Below are positions 18,722 to 27,829 of a stretch of DNA of 64,000 nucleotides, in pieces (position 1 is the first letter of the stretch; each line of letters opens with the position of its first letter). Made by a program: the position numbers and the translations under genes. A model generated the notes under the pieces. It had not been told where the DNA came from and searched no databases. It saw nothing but the letters and a program-made list of their open reading frames with translations. Source of the DNA: Ochrobactrum sp. CGA5 (lineage in GTDB: Bacteria; Pseudomonadota; Alphaproteobacteria; Rhizobiales; Rhizobiaceae); the NCBI RefSeq assembly GCF_006345815.1, contig NZ_VCIG01000005.1, positions 186,001 through 250,000 on the forward strand. The letters are read 5' to 3'.

Positions 18722-19512
18722 GCAAAATTGTTTCCCCCAATGCACCGGTGGCGCTGAAAGTCGAAAACCTGCGCAAGAGTTTTGGTGCGAATGAAGTGCT
18801 GAAAGGCATTTCACTCGAAGCGCGTGAAGGCGAGGTCATTTCGATCCTCGGTTCGTCAGGCTCTGGCAAATCGACATTCCTGCGCTGTATTAATCTTTTG
18901 GAAACTCCAACGTCAGGCACTGTGACGGTTTCAGGCGAAACCATCCGCATGGCGAAGAATTCCAAGGGTGAAGCCTACCCGACGGACAAGAAGCAGGTTT
19001 CGCGTATTCGTTCGGAACTGGGCATGGTGTTCCAGAGCTTCAATCTGTGGTCGCACAAGACCATTCTGGAGAACATCATCGAAGCGCCAATCTACGTACA
19101 GGGACGTCCGCGCGCGGAAAGCGTGGCGGAAGCAGAAGCCTTACTGGCGAAGGTCGGCATTGCTGACAAGCGCGATTTCTATCCTGCCCACCTTTCCGGC
19201 GGACAGCAGCAACGCGCCGCTATTGCCCGTGCGTTGGCAATGAAACCAAAGGTCATGCTCTTCGACGAGCCGACTTCTGCACTCGATCCGGAACTGGTCG
19301 GTGAAGTGCTTCGCGTCATGCGCGGCCTTGCGGAAGAAGGGCGCACCATGCTGGTCGTGACCCACGAAATGGGCTTCGCGCGCGACGTCTCCAACCGCGT
19401 GGTGTTTTTCCATCAGGGGCTGGTGGAAGAAGACGGTGCGCCGGAAGACGTGTTCAGCAACTCGAAGTCGGAACGTTTCCGCAAATTCATCAGCCTCGAG
19501 AACGCTGCCTGA
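18718..19512 (+). CDS. Polar amino-acid ABC transporter ATP-binding protein (HisP type)
   Basis: A 264-residue ABC ATPase: Walker [10 protein letters not shown] (residues 45-53), signature [15 protein letters not shown], Walker [15 protein letters not shown] and switch LVVTHEM. The insert [20 protein letters not shown] is typical of HisP/OccP. GTG start overlapping the upstream stop by 4 nt. It energises the two permeases encoded just before it. It resembles the partial ATPase at the left edge but belongs to a separate transporter. Confidence 0.94.
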   Translation: MSKIVSPNAPVALKVENLRKSFGANEVLKGISLEAREGEVISILGSSGSGKSTFLRCINLLETPTSGTVTVSGETIRMAKNSKGEAYPTDKKQVSRIRSELGMVFQSFNLWSHKTILENIIEAPIYVQGRPRAESVAEAEALLAKVGIADKRDFYPAHLSGGQQQRAAIARALAMKPKVMLFDEPTSALDPELVGEVLRVMRGLAEEGRTMLVVTHEMGFARDVSNRVVFFHQGLVEEDGAPEDVFSNSKSERFRKFISLENAA

Positions 19513-19573
19513 GTATAGAAATTCTGTGTTCCGGTGATTGCCGGACAGATACAACCGCAACAGGATAACTGCA

Positions 19574-20425
19574 ATGAAGACTATCGGACTTTTTAAAGCC
19601 GTGTTCATTTCCGCGCTTGCTCTGACGAGCATCTCGGCCCATGCCGAGGAAAAGAAGTGGACGAAGATCACCATCGCCACGGAGGGCGCTTTCCGCCCTT
19701 ACAATTTCACCAAGCCTGATGGCTCGCTGGATGGCTATGAAGTCGACCTCTACAAGGATCTCTGCGCTCGCATGAAGGTCGAGTGCACGATGGTCGCCCA
19801 GCCTTTCGACAGCATTATTCCCGCCCTTAACGCCGGCAAGTTCGATGCGATCATGGCCGGTCTTACAGCTACGCCGAAGCGTGAAGAAACCATCAGCTTC
19901 TCGGTCTCCTATGGCCTGACGCCGCAGACCTTCGCCACGCTGAAGGACAGCCCCTACGCCAAGCTGCCGCATACCGGCGAAACCCTTTATCTTGCCAAGG
20001 ATGAAGCGGCTGCGCAGAAGGCGATCGATGAAGTATCGGCTGAAATCAAGGGTCGTACCGTCGGCGTCCAGACCGCTTCGCTTGGTTTGTCGCTGCTCGA
20101 CAAGTACTTCAAGGACAATATCGACATCCGTGAATACAAGACCACGGAACAGCACGACCTCGATCTGAAGTCTGGCCGTGTCGACCTGGTCGTAGCTTCG
20201 CTTGCTTATCTCACGGACGCCGCCAAGAAGCCGGGCAATGAAGACATTGTCATGACTGGTCCTTTCTTCAAGGGTGGCATTCTGGGCCGTGGCGTTGCCG
20301 TCGGTCTCCGCAAGGATGATACCGAACTGAAAAAAATGTTCGACGCTGCCATTGAAGCCGCAAAGGCCGACGGCACGATCAAGCGCTTGTCGGAAAAGTG
20401 GTTCGGCTTCGACGTAACACCGTAA
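19574..20425 (+). CDS. Polar amino-acid ABC transporter substrate-binding protein
   Basis: A 283-residue periplasmic binding protein (SBP_bac_3 family). Signal peptide MKTIGLFKAVFISALALTSI then SAHA; mature protein begins EEKKWTKITIATEGAFRPYN, with DGYEVDLYKDLCARM and the hinge segment KFDAIMAGLTATPKREETI. These features fit histidine/lysine/arginine and opine binding proteins. It ends the transporter operon and is followed by a strong terminator. The ligand cannot be told by eye. Confidence 0.93.
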   Translation: MKTIGLFKAVFISALALTSISAHAEEKKWTKITIATEGAFRPYNFTKPDGSLDGYEVDLYKDLCARMKVECTMVAQPFDSIIPALNAGKFDAIMAGLTATPKREETISFSVSYGLTPQTFATLKDSPYAKLPHTGETLYLAKDEAAAQKAIDEVSAEIKGRTVGVQTASLGLSLLDKYFKDNIDIREYKTTEQHDLDLKSGRVDLVVASLAYLTDAAKKPGNEDIVMTGPFFKGGILGRGVAVGLRKDDTELKKMFDAAIEAAKADGTIKRLSEKWFGFDVTP

Positions 20426-20449
20426 TTTTCGAGTTACATCATATGCAAG

Positions 20450-20474
20450 ACGCCGCCTTCGGGCGGCGTTTTCA
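20450..20474 (+). terminator. Rho-independent terminator
   Basis: ACGCCGCC, a TTCG tetraloop and GGCGGCGTT, followed by TTTC. It lies 25 bp after the binding-protein stop and closes the amidohydrolase-transporter operon. Confidence 0.85.
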
Positions 20475-20565
20475 TTTGCGACGTGCAAACCTTCACATCA
20501 AACCGGTGAGCGCCTATAAGATCGCCAGAAATGTGCTGAGAGCCAAAAATTACTGTGAGGGTGTG

Positions 20566-21087
20566 ATGGTAAAGATCGGTTTCGTGACTGTTTCCGACCG
20601 CGCAAGTCGCGGGGAATACGAAGACCTGAGTGGTCCTGCGATGGAAGCATGGTTGAAAGCCGCCATCGTTACGCCCTACGAAACAATCCGCCGCGTCATT
20701 CCCGATGGCATGGAATCGGTACGCGATACGCTTATTGATCTTTGCGACAATGAGGCCTGCGATCTAATCCTGACCACGGGAGGTACGGGACCGAGCCCGC
20801 GCGATGAAACACCGGAAGCCATGCAGGCTGTCCTGCACAAGGAATTACCCGGATTCGGGGAACTGATGCGTCGCGTCAGCCTTGAACAGACCCCGACTGC
20901 CATTCTGTCCCGCCAGACGGCTGGCAATCGCGGCAAGAGCTTCATCCTCAATCTTCCCGGCAAGCCAGCTTCAATTGCCATGACTTTGCAGGCAATTTTT
21001 CCGGCGGTGCCTTATTGTCTCGACCTCATCGGGGCGGGGCGTATCGACACCGATCCGGCAGTTGTAAAGGCCCATCGGCCCGGCTGA
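20566..21087 (+). CDS. mogA: Molybdopterin adenylyltransferase
   Basis: A 173-residue MoaB/Mog-fold protein. It opens KIGFVTVSDRASRGEYED and carries the signature TTGGTGPSPRDETPEA at residues 70-85, followed by GFGELMRRVSLEQTPTAILS and the NLPGKPAS loop. These are MogA hallmarks; the enzyme adenylylates molybdopterin before metal insertion. GAGG lies six to nine bases before the ATG at 20566. It stands alone after a terminator, with no other molybdenum-cofactor gene nearby. Confidence 0.93.
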   Translation: MVKIGFVTVSDRASRGEYEDLSGPAMEAWLKAAIVTPYETIRRVIPDGMESVRDTLIDLCDNEACDLILTTGGTGPSPRDETPEAMQAVLHKELPGFGELMRRVSLEQTPTAILSRQTAGNRGKSFILNLPGKPASIAMTLQAIFPAVPYCLDLIGAGRIDTDPAVVKAHRPG

Positions 21088-21243
21088 ATTGTCGCTGATA
21101 TTCTATTCGCGGGCGTAGTAGATCGCGGCGCGAAATATTTGTCGTGACGAAATTACGCAACCCAGCTTTGCGCATTTGCATAATTTCCATGCTTGCTTTT
21201 CGCTGTTCCCGGACGGAATATTAGGGAAAAGAAGGGGAATTAA

Positions 21244-22656
21244 GTGAAGCCATTTGATGAGATGCTCAACCATGGCGGGAATGTCCGCCAGCCATACGAA
21301 TTTCTCAAGCAGTGGCTCGACCAACAGGACCCGCATAAACTTCTACAGAAAAGCGATGATGCCGAAAGTGTGTTCCGCAAGACGGGCATCACCTTTGCTG
21401 TCTATGGCGACCAGGAGGCGGGCGAGCGTCTCATACCTTTCGATATCATCCCGCGTATCATTTCAGGGCAGGAATGGCGGCGTCTATCGCAGGGGATCGA
21501 ACAGCGCGTAATGGCGCTCAATGCCTTTCTCGACGACATTTACCATCGACAGGAAATCGTCAAGGCCGGACGCATCCCGAAAGAGCTGATTTCCAAGAAT
21601 GAAGCCTTCTTGCCGGAGATGATCGGTTTTCGTCCGCCGGGCAACGTGTACACCCATATTATCGGCGTCGATATCGTACGCACCGCCGAAAACCAGTTCT
21701 ATGTGCTTGAGGATAACGCCCGCACGCCATCAGGCGTTTCCTATATGTTGGAAAATCGCGAAACGATGATGCAGCTCTTTCCTGAGCTGTTTCAGAACGT
21801 CAAGGTTCGGCCGGTAGAGAATTATCCGCAATTGCTGCGCCAATCACTGGCAAGCGTTGCGCCTCCTGGCACGCAAGATGTACCGACCGTCGCAGTGCTG
21901 ACGCCGGGCATCTATAATTCTGCCTATTTTGAACACGCCTTCCTTGCCGACCAGATGGGTGTCGAATTGGTTGAGGGAAGTGACCTCCGTGTTGTCGACG
22001 GACGTGTGGCGATGCGCACCACACAAGGCTATCGCGCTATTGATGTGCTCTACCGGCGTGTTGACGATGCGTTTCTCGATCCGCTGACATTCAGGCCAGA
22101 TTCGACGCTCGGCGTGGCCGGCATCATGGATGTCTATCGGGCCGGGAATATCACAATTGCCAATGCACCTGGAACAGGCATCGCTGATGACAAGGCGATC
22201 TACTCCTATATGCCGGAAATCGTGGAGTTTTATACAGGTCGCAAAGCCATTCTGGAAAACGTGCCGACCTGGCGTTGTTCCGAGACGGAAAGCCTTGCTT
22301 ATGTGCTTGATAATCTTGCCGATCTTGTCGTCAAGGAAGTGCATGGCTCCGGCGGTTATGGGATGCTGGTTGGACCGGCTTCGACAAAGGCCGAACGCGA
22401 TGTATTCGCCGAGAAACTGAAGGCAAGGCCGCGCAATTATATCGCGCAACCCACACTGGCGCTTTCGACGACGCCCATCTTTACCAAAAGTGGGCTGGCG
22501 CCACGCCACGTCGATCTCCGCCCATTTGTTCTGGTTTCGGATCGCATCCGCATCACGCCTGGCGGGCTCACCCGCGTGGCATTGAAAGAGGGATCGCTTG
22601 TCGTGAATTCCAGCCAGGGAGGCGGAACCAAGGATACGTGGGTACTGGACGATTAA
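21244..22656 (+). CDS. Circularly permuted type-2 ATP-grasp protein (Anbu cluster)
   Basis: A 470-residue protein of the CP_ATPgrasp_2 (DUF404/407) family. Visible family segments include VLEDNARTPSGVSYMLENRE, the internal AVLTPGIYNSAYFEHAFLAD, and the nucleotide-loop-like VVKEVHGSGGYGMLVGP. ATP-grasp enzymes ligate a carboxylate to an amine; here a peptide or amide-forming activity has been proposed for the family from genome context. GTG start with AAGAAGGGGAA upstream. It is the first of four same-strand genes ending with an Anbu peptidase, a recurrent bacterial cluster. Confidence 0.93.
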   Translation: MKPFDEMLNHGGNVRQPYEFLKQWLDQQDPHKLLQKSDDAESVFRKTGITFAVYGDQEAGERLIPFDIIPRIISGQEWRRLSQGIEQRVMALNAFLDDIYHRQEIVKAGRIPKELISKNEAFLPEMIGFRPPGNVYTHIIGVDIVRTAENQFYVLEDNARTPSGVSYMLENRETMMQLFPELFQNVKVRPVENYPQLLRQSLASVAPPGTQDVPTVAVLTPGIYNSAYFEHAFLADQMGVELVEGSDLRVVDGRVAMRTTQGYRAIDVLYRRVDDAFLDPLTFRPDSTLGVAGIMDVYRAGNITIANAPGTGIADDKAIYSYMPEIVEFYTGRKAILENVPTWRCSETESLAYVLDNLADLVVKEVHGSGGYGMLVGPASTKAERDVFAEKLKARPRNYIAQPTLALSTTPIFTKSGLAPRHVDLRPFVLVSDRIRITPGGLTRVALKEGSLVVNSSQGGGTKDTWVLDD

Positions 22657-22725
22657 AACTGCATCAATTGGATTGACGCGCCGCAACTGACAAAAAGATC
22701 AGGACGCGAAAAAGGGGAATGATTT

Positions 22726-23667
22726 ATGCTTCTTGGCCGTACGGCAAACGGACTTTACTGGATGTTCCGCTATATAGAGCGCGCCGAAAACATGGCACGC
22801 CTTGTCGATGCGGGGCTTCGCATGGCATTGACGAAAACCTCCGATGCGCCGGAGGAGTGGTACTCAGTCGCGGTTTCCGCAGGCGCGAGCCAGGGCTTTT
22901 CCAATAAATACGATGTTTATAACGCCGCCAACGTCGCGGATTTCCTGCTGCGCGATGCAGATAATCCATCGAGCGTGATGACATGTTTTGAAACCACGCG
23001 TTCCAACGCCCGCATGGTGCGGACGGCGCTGACACGCGAGGCGTGGGAAAGCGTCAACGAAGCCTGGATGTCGCTGAAAAAGACGCTGTGCAAACCGTTG
23101 AAGGAAAGTGACCTCCCGCAGATCCTCGATCAGATCAAGCGCGAAACAGCGCTCATTCGCGGCTCTTTCCATGGCACTATGCTGCGCAACGAAATCTTTG
23201 ATTTTGCAAGCCTAGGTACTTTTATTGAACGCGCTGACAATACGGCGCGCATTCTGGATGTGAAATATTATGTCCTGCTGCCCGCGATATCCTATGTGGG
23301 AACCACGCTGGACAACTATCAATGGGAATCGATCCTGCGATCGGTCTCTGCGCATCGCTCCTACCGCTGGGTCTATGACGGTGACTATCGTCCGGCGCAG
23401 GTCGCGGACTATCTGATCCTTAACGGTCGCATGCCGCGCTCCCTTCATTACTGCTATCGCAGCATCGCCGAGCATCTGGATTATCTGTCGAAAGATTACG
23501 GCAATCGCGCCACTTGCCACGAGACAGCGGACCAAATCTATGCGAGCCTGCAAAATCAGGACATATCTGTGATCTTCGATATGGGCTTGCATGAATTCCT
23601 GACCGAATTCATCACTCGCAACAACCGGCTCGGCAACGAGATCGCCGAAACCTATAATTTCTATTGA
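22726..23667 (+). CDS. Alpha-E domain protein (DUF403, Anbu cluster)
   Basis: A 313-residue, mainly helical protein of the alpha-E family. It begins MLLGRTANGLYWMFRYIERA, and the segment FIERADNTARILDVKYY repeats that IERAxN motif. No catalytic motif is evident. The family nearly always sits beside circularly permuted ATP-grasp and transglutaminase genes, as here. AAAAGGGG precedes the ATG; the stop is 9 bp before the transglutaminase gene. Confidence 0.93.
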   Translation: MLLGRTANGLYWMFRYIERAENMARLVDAGLRMALTKTSDAPEEWYSVAVSAGASQGFSNKYDVYNAANVADFLLRDADNPSSVMTCFETTRSNARMVRTALTREAWESVNEAWMSLKKTLCKPLKESDLPQILDQIKRETALIRGSFHGTMLRNEIFDFASLGTFIERADNTARILDVKYYVLLPAISYVGTTLDNYQWESILRSVSAHRSYRWVYDGDYRPAQVADYLILNGRMPRSLHYCYRSIAEHLDYLSKDYGNRATCHETADQIYASLQNQDISVIFDMGLHEFLTEFITRNNRLGNEIAETYNFY

Positions 23668-23676
23668 GGTCTTTGC

Positions 23677-24474
23677 TTGCTGCTCAATATCCGGCACGTT
23701 TCGCATTATCGCTATGAACATCCGGTTCCCTATGCGGTGCAAAGGTTGCGGCTCCGGCCGCCTACGGTGCCGGGCCAAACGGTCAAGCACTGGGAGTTGA
23801 AAATCGAAGGCGGTGAGCCCGAGGTTTCCTATATAGACGGTTTTGGCAATAAGACCGATCTGGTCCAACACGCCCGCAATGTCAGCGAGATCATCGTAAC
23901 CGCAAGCGGCAGTATCGATGTAGAAGACAGGGTAGGCGTGTTGGGGCCTGTCTATGGTTATGCACCTCTCTGGCTCTTTGAACGCGAGACCCCGCTGACC
24001 ACACCCGGCGAGCGCATCAAGGCACTGGCGGCTGATCTCGCGACGGGGCAGGAACAGCTTGCCCTGATGCATGATCTCATGAACATCATACACAAAGCGG
24101 TCGCCTATGTGCCGGGAACGACAAGCGTTTCAACCGATGCCGAAAGCGCATTGGAAGCCGGGAAGGGCGTTTGTCAGGATCACACGCATATATTCCTGTC
24201 CACCGCCCGGCTGATCGGCATTCCTGCCCGATACGTATCCGGATATTTGATGATGGAAGGTATTGAGGAACAAACGGCAAGCCATGCCTGGGTTGAAGCC
24301 CATGTCGACGGCCTTGGATGGGTCGGCTTCGATGCCGCAAACAATATATGTCCGAATGACCGTTATGTACGGCTCGCAACCGGGCTCGATTATCGCGATG
24401 CAGCGCCGATTTCGGGAGTCCGCCTGGGCGGTACGGTTGAAAGCCTTGCGGTTCACATCAATGTAGGGCAGTGA
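23677..24474 (+). CDS. Transglutaminase-like cysteine protease (Anbu cluster)
   Basis: A 265-residue protein with the N-terminal beta region common to bacterial transglutaminase-like proteins (LLNIRHVSHYRYEHPVPYAV) and a core with an apparent complete triad: Cys166 in GKGVCQDHTH, His203 in ASHAWVEAH and Asp219 in VGFDAAN. Activity is probably peptide or isopeptide hydrolysis. The TTG start is six bases after GAGGT, and no in-frame ATG fits better. It lies between the alpha-E gene and the Anbu gene, in one transcription unit. Confidence 0.93.
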   Translation: MLLNIRHVSHYRYEHPVPYAVQRLRLRPPTVPGQTVKHWELKIEGGEPEVSYIDGFGNKTDLVQHARNVSEIIVTASGSIDVEDRVGVLGPVYGYAPLWLFERETPLTTPGERIKALAADLATGQEQLALMHDLMNIIHKAVAYVPGTTSVSTDAESALEAGKGVCQDHTHIFLSTARLIGIPARYVSGYLMMEGIEEQTASHAWVEAHVDGLGWVGFDAANNICPNDRYVRLATGLDYRDAAPISGVRLGGTVESLAVHINVGQ

Positions 24475-24511
24475 TCATTCTCGATAACGAATTGCCTGCC
24501 GGATATTGCCC

Positions 24512-25249
24512 ATGACCTATTGCGTTGGAATGAAAATTGATCGTGGTCTTGTATTCATGTCCGATACGCGGACGAATGCCGGGCTCGACAATATTTCCGT
24601 TTTCTCGAAGATGCGAAGCTGGTCCAAGCCCGGCGAGCGCGTGATAGTTCTCCTCTCCGCGGGGAATCTTGCAACGACGCAGGCAGTCGCAAGCCTTCTC
24701 GAAGAACGCATGAAGGCTCCGGCTGACCGGCATCCGTCCGTTTTCGATGCACCTTCGATGTTTCAGGTTGCGCGTCTTGTTGGTGATACCGTCAAGGAAG
24801 TGATCCAGAATTCTGCCACCGGCGGGCAGAACGCCGATGCTTTCGGCGCTTCATTTATTCTCGGCGGGCAGATCAAGGGCGGACAACCGCGCCTTTTCTA
24901 TATTTATCCCGAAGGCAACTTTATCGAAAGTTCAGCCGATACGCCTTTCTTCCAGATTGGAGAAAACAAGTATGGCAAGCCGATCCTCGTGCGCGCCTAT
25001 CAGGAACAGATGAGTTTCGAAGAAGCGGTGAAGCTGCTGCTTGTCTCATTCGACTCAACGTTGAAAGCCAACCTGTCCGTTGGATTACCGCTCGATATGC
25101 AGGTTTATGAAGCGGACAGTTTCAAACCAGGTGCCAGTAAACGATTTTTGGCTACAGACCCTTATTATCAGACTGTATCTGAAAGCTGGTCGGAAGCATT
25201 GAAGGCCGCGCTGGAACAACTGCCGCCGTTCAGTTTCGGCGAAGAATAA
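24512..25249 (+). CDS. Anbu, proteasome-related Ntn peptidase
   Basis: A 245-residue protein of the Anbu (ancestral beta-subunit) family. The start MTYCVGMKIDRGLVFMSDTR leaves Thr1 as the nucleophile once Met is removed; counted from that Thr, Asp17 (SDTR) and Lys32 (FSKMRS) fall at the expected proteasome active-site positions. The ATG at 24512 is chosen on that basis; a TTG at 24506 would hide the threonine. Anbu forms open ring-like assemblies in published structures. It ends the four-gene cluster and is followed by a hairpin terminator. Confidence 0.94.
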   Translation: MTYCVGMKIDRGLVFMSDTRTNAGLDNISVFSKMRSWSKPGERVIVLLSAGNLATTQAVASLLEERMKAPADRHPSVFDAPSMFQVARLVGDTVKEVIQNSATGGQNADAFGASFILGGQIKGGQPRLFYIYPEGNFIESSADTPFFQIGENKYGKPILVRAYQEQMSFEEAVKLLLVSFDSTLKANLSVGLPLDMQVYEADSFKPGASKRFLATDPYYQTVSESWSEALKAALEQLPPFSFGEE

Positions 25250-25277
25250 TGTCGTACGAAACCGCAGCTTATGAAAA

Positions 25278-25301
25278 AGCCGGAGAATAAATTCTCCGGC
25301 T
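25278..25301. terminator. Convergent rho-independent terminator
   Basis: AGCCGGAGAAT and ATTCTCCGGCT form an 11-bp perfect inverted repeat between the Anbu gene and the convergent nitroreductase gene. An A-run on its left gives a T-run for the minus strand; the plus strand has TATATT. Confidence 0.75.
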
Positions 25302-25326
25302 ATATTCGTTCTATATAATCAGATCA

Positions 25327-25926
25327 TTAGAAGAAAACTTTGAAGCGGTCGGCATCGTCCATGAACGCCTTTTCCGGGAAAGGCTGCTCGTTCGAGCCAA
25401 ACGGCATCTGCGCACGGAGCTTCCACGAAGCCGGAACGTCCCAGGCCTTGGCAACTTCCTGATCAATCAGCGGATTGTAGTGCTGAAGGCTGGCGCCGAT
25501 GCCCGCATTGGCAAGCGCAGTCCATACCGAATGCTGTGCCATGCCGCCCGACTGTTCAGACCATACCGGGAAGTTGTCAGCATAAAGCGGGAAGTTTTCC
25601 TGAAGGCCCTTAACGACGCTCTGATCTTCATAGAACAGAACCGTTCCTGCACCGGCAGCGAAGCTATCAATCTTGGCTTCGGTCTGAGCGAAGGCGTCGG
25701 CAGGAACGATCTGGCGAAGCGTTTCCTTCACGATGTTCCAAAGCTTGTCGCTCTCGTCACCGAACAGGATCACAGCACGCGAACTCTGCGAGTTGAAGGA
25801 GGAAGGTGTGTGTTTGACCGCCTCACGGATCAACTCTGCGGTGTCCTCTTTCGACAGCGGAAGGGACTTGCCCAGAGCATATTGCGTACGGCGCTTCTTG
25901 ATGGAATTCAGCAGGGAGTTGTTCAT
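25327..25926 (-). CDS. Nitroreductase-family protein
   Basis: A 199-residue flavoprotein of the nitroreductase superfamily, close in pattern to the short Frm2/YdgI-like group. The N-terminal IKKRRTQYALGKSLPLSKED and HTPSSFNSQSSRAVIL supply the FMN-phosphate contacts, and GGMAQHSVWTALANAGIGAS plus the QHYNP segment are typical. It would reduce nitro or quinone-like compounds using NAD(P)H. Single gene. Confidence 0.88.
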   Translation of the reverse strand: MNNSLLNSIKKRRTQYALGKSLPLSKEDTAELIREAVKHTPSSFNSQSSRAVILFGDESDKLWNIVKETLRQIVPADAFAQTEAKIDSFAAGAGTVLFYEDQSVVKGLQENFPLYADNFPVWSEQSGGMAQHSVWTALANAGIGASLQHYNPLIDQEVAKAWDVPASWKLRAQMPFGSNEQPFPEKAFMDDADRFKVFF

Positions 25927-26283
25927 TATTCTGTCCTGTGTTTCAGCGGTCCAACAGGCTGTCCGGCTTGGGATTCTCTAGACAACCTCATGAATGATGT
26001 TGAGGGAGATATCGTTATTTTGGCTGTCGAAGCCAGCCCGTGTTCTTGAAACACACTGTCAACGGTACGTTGTTAGCCGGGTTGCACTGTTTACTTTTTA
26101 CCATCGCGCCCCTACGCCAGTGGCGCTCCGCAGAGCTTACAAGCAGCGCAAACCCCCTGCTTTATGGGGTTTACAAGAGTGGTTGATTGTTGGAATCTAA
26201 CTAAAATAGTATGATTTTAGATTGTTCGGTTGACGACGCTTATTTCACGCCGTCTTCGTGAAACGTGAAGAGGTCACGATAGT
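25927..26283. other. 357-bp divergent intergenic region
   Basis: No gene is seen between the nitroreductase and the FAD protein. A hairpin with AAACCCC and GGGGTTT arms lies at about 26151-26172, but no T-run follows. Promoters for both genes should be here. I find no attachment site or RNA gene. Confidence 0.35.
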
Positions 26284-27624
26284 TTGAAGTCGTTTATTAT
26301 CATTGGAGCCGGTGCAAGCGGCATCATTCTGGCCGCACAATTGCTTCGGCGTTCACCAGATTCGGTCGTGCGAATTCTGGAGCGTTCAGGTCGACTGGGG
26401 GCGGGAATTGCCTACGCGACGGAAAACCCGAGCCATCTTCTCAATGTCCGCGCCAGCAATATGAGCGCTTTTCCCGATCAATCGGATCATTTCGTAAATT
26501 GGTTACAGTCGAGCGGCGCTGCCGCCCCGGGTCATTTGTGGGAACCGCACAGTTTTGCACCACGCAAGCTCTATCGCATCTATCTTGAGCACCTGATTGC
26601 GCCTTACCTTTCCGGCGACGATACCCGTTTGAAGGTGGAAAAAACCGGCGTTATCGACGTGACACTGATAAACGGCAGGCCAACAGTGACGACCGAGAGG
26701 GGAGACACCTTCGCCGCCGACGCGGTGATCGTCGCAACGGGCAACGAAGCTGCTATCGGAAAATCTGGCGATCACGTTACGGAATACTGGTCGAGCAACG
26801 GCTATTTCGATGTTCCGGCAAATGCTTCAGTCGCTATATTCGGGACAGGCCTGTCAATGATCGACAGTGTCTTGTCGTTGCTCGATAGCGGCCATTGTTC
26901 GCAAATCTATGCGATTTCCCGCCGTGGCCTTTTGCCCGCGTCTCATGCGCCTGCACTAAGTTTTCCAATAGAGACCGACGATTTGCCTGTTTCACTGGGC
27001 CTTTCCACGCTCATGCAGCGCGTGCGTGCAATGATAATGGAAGCGGAAAGAGCCGGTTCCGGCTGGCGGGGGGTGATGGATGGTCTGCGTCCCCACACAC
27101 AGCATATCTGGGCGGGGCTACCGACCTCACAGCGTCACAGCTTCCTCCGTCATCTGCGTCCCTGGTGGGATGTGCATCGGCATCGTATGGCACCGGCTGT
27201 CGCGGAGCGCATTGAAGCTGCGGTGCACAGTGGGCAACTTAAAGTCGCGGCGGGTCATCTGGTTTCGGTGCGCGACGAGGGTGAGGTTATAGAAATCAGC
27301 TATCGACCGCGGCGCAGTGAACAGGTCGAGAAACTGCAAGTATCGACCGTTATAGATTGTCGTGGCGGCAACCCGCGTTTCTCGACAACCCGAAATACGG
27401 CACTGATCGCTCTTATGGAGCGCGGCTTGGCCCGACCCGATAAACTCGATATCGGTTTCGACGTCACGCATGATCTTCAGGTTCTCAATGCGCGAGGAGA
27501 ACCATCCGCTCCGCTTTTCGCTATCGGTCCGGTTACGAAAGGAGCGTTCTGGGAGGTTACCGCCGTACCGGATATTCGAGTTCAGGCTGAGCGGTTATCG
27601 GTTGCATTGCTTGATAAATTATAG
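26284..27624 (+). CDS. FAD/NAD(P)-binding oxidoreductase-like protein
   Basis: A 446-residue protein with an N-terminal FAD-binding fold (IIIGAGASGIILAAQLL) and the segment GIAYATENPSHLLNVRASNM, which marks the FAD-NAD(P)-binding (NAD_binding_9) family. A second nucleotide fold follows: AIFGTGLSMIDSVLSL. No partner or substrate is evident; similar proteins occur beside siderophore or aromatic genes, but none is present here. TTG start with AGAGG upstream. Confidence 0.82.
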   Translation: MKSFIIIGAGASGIILAAQLLRRSPDSVVRILERSGRLGAGIAYATENPSHLLNVRASNMSAFPDQSDHFVNWLQSSGAAAPGHLWEPHSFAPRKLYRIYLEHLIAPYLSGDDTRLKVEKTGVIDVTLINGRPTVTTERGDTFAADAVIVATGNEAAIGKSGDHVTEYWSSNGYFDVPANASVAIFGTGLSMIDSVLSLLDSGHCSQIYAISRRGLLPASHAPALSFPIETDDLPVSLGLSTLMQRVRAMIMEAERAGSGWRGVMDGLRPHTQHIWAGLPTSQRHSFLRHLRPWWDVHRHRMAPAVAERIEAAVHSGQLKVAAGHLVSVRDEGEVIEISYRPRRSEQVEKLQVSTVIDCRGGNPRFSTTRNTALIALMERGLARPDKLDIGFDVTHDLQVLNARGEPSAPLFAIGPVTKGAFWEVTAVPDIRVQAERLSVALLDKL

Positions 27625-27646
27625 ATTTTTCGGCGAGGAGAATGAT

Positions 27647-27679
27647 ATGATGATTCAAATCTATACGATAAGCCATTGA
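27647..27679 (+). CDS. Ten-codon reading frame with strong ribosome site, possible leader peptide
   Basis: Between the FAD gene and the pha operon, GAGGAGA stands seven bases before a short frame reading MMIQIYTISH and stop. It may be a leader peptide of the antiporter operon or chance. No attenuator hairpin was found next to it. Confidence 0.2.
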   Translation: MMIQIYTISH

Positions 27680-27829
27680 AAGCTATTGCCATAATGTTCT
27701 GTGGCCGGTCATAATAAGGACATGGGAATATATGATTCCTGTCTGCGATTTGCCGAAGCGATTCTATCGGGGCCTTGAGCTGCGCCTGCTTCGGATTAAC
27801 CTCGATCTCGGCTAGGAGGCCTATGGCGC

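Noticed and set aside
19490-20488. 332-codon minus-strand frame opposite the binding-protein gene
   Set aside because: The plus-strand gene has a clear signal peptide and family motifs; the opposite frame is composition-driven and spans the terminator.
26151-26172. AAACCCC/GGGGTTT hairpin considered as a terminator or attachment site
   Set aside because: No T-run, no flanking repeat and no integrase; it lies well away from both gene ends.
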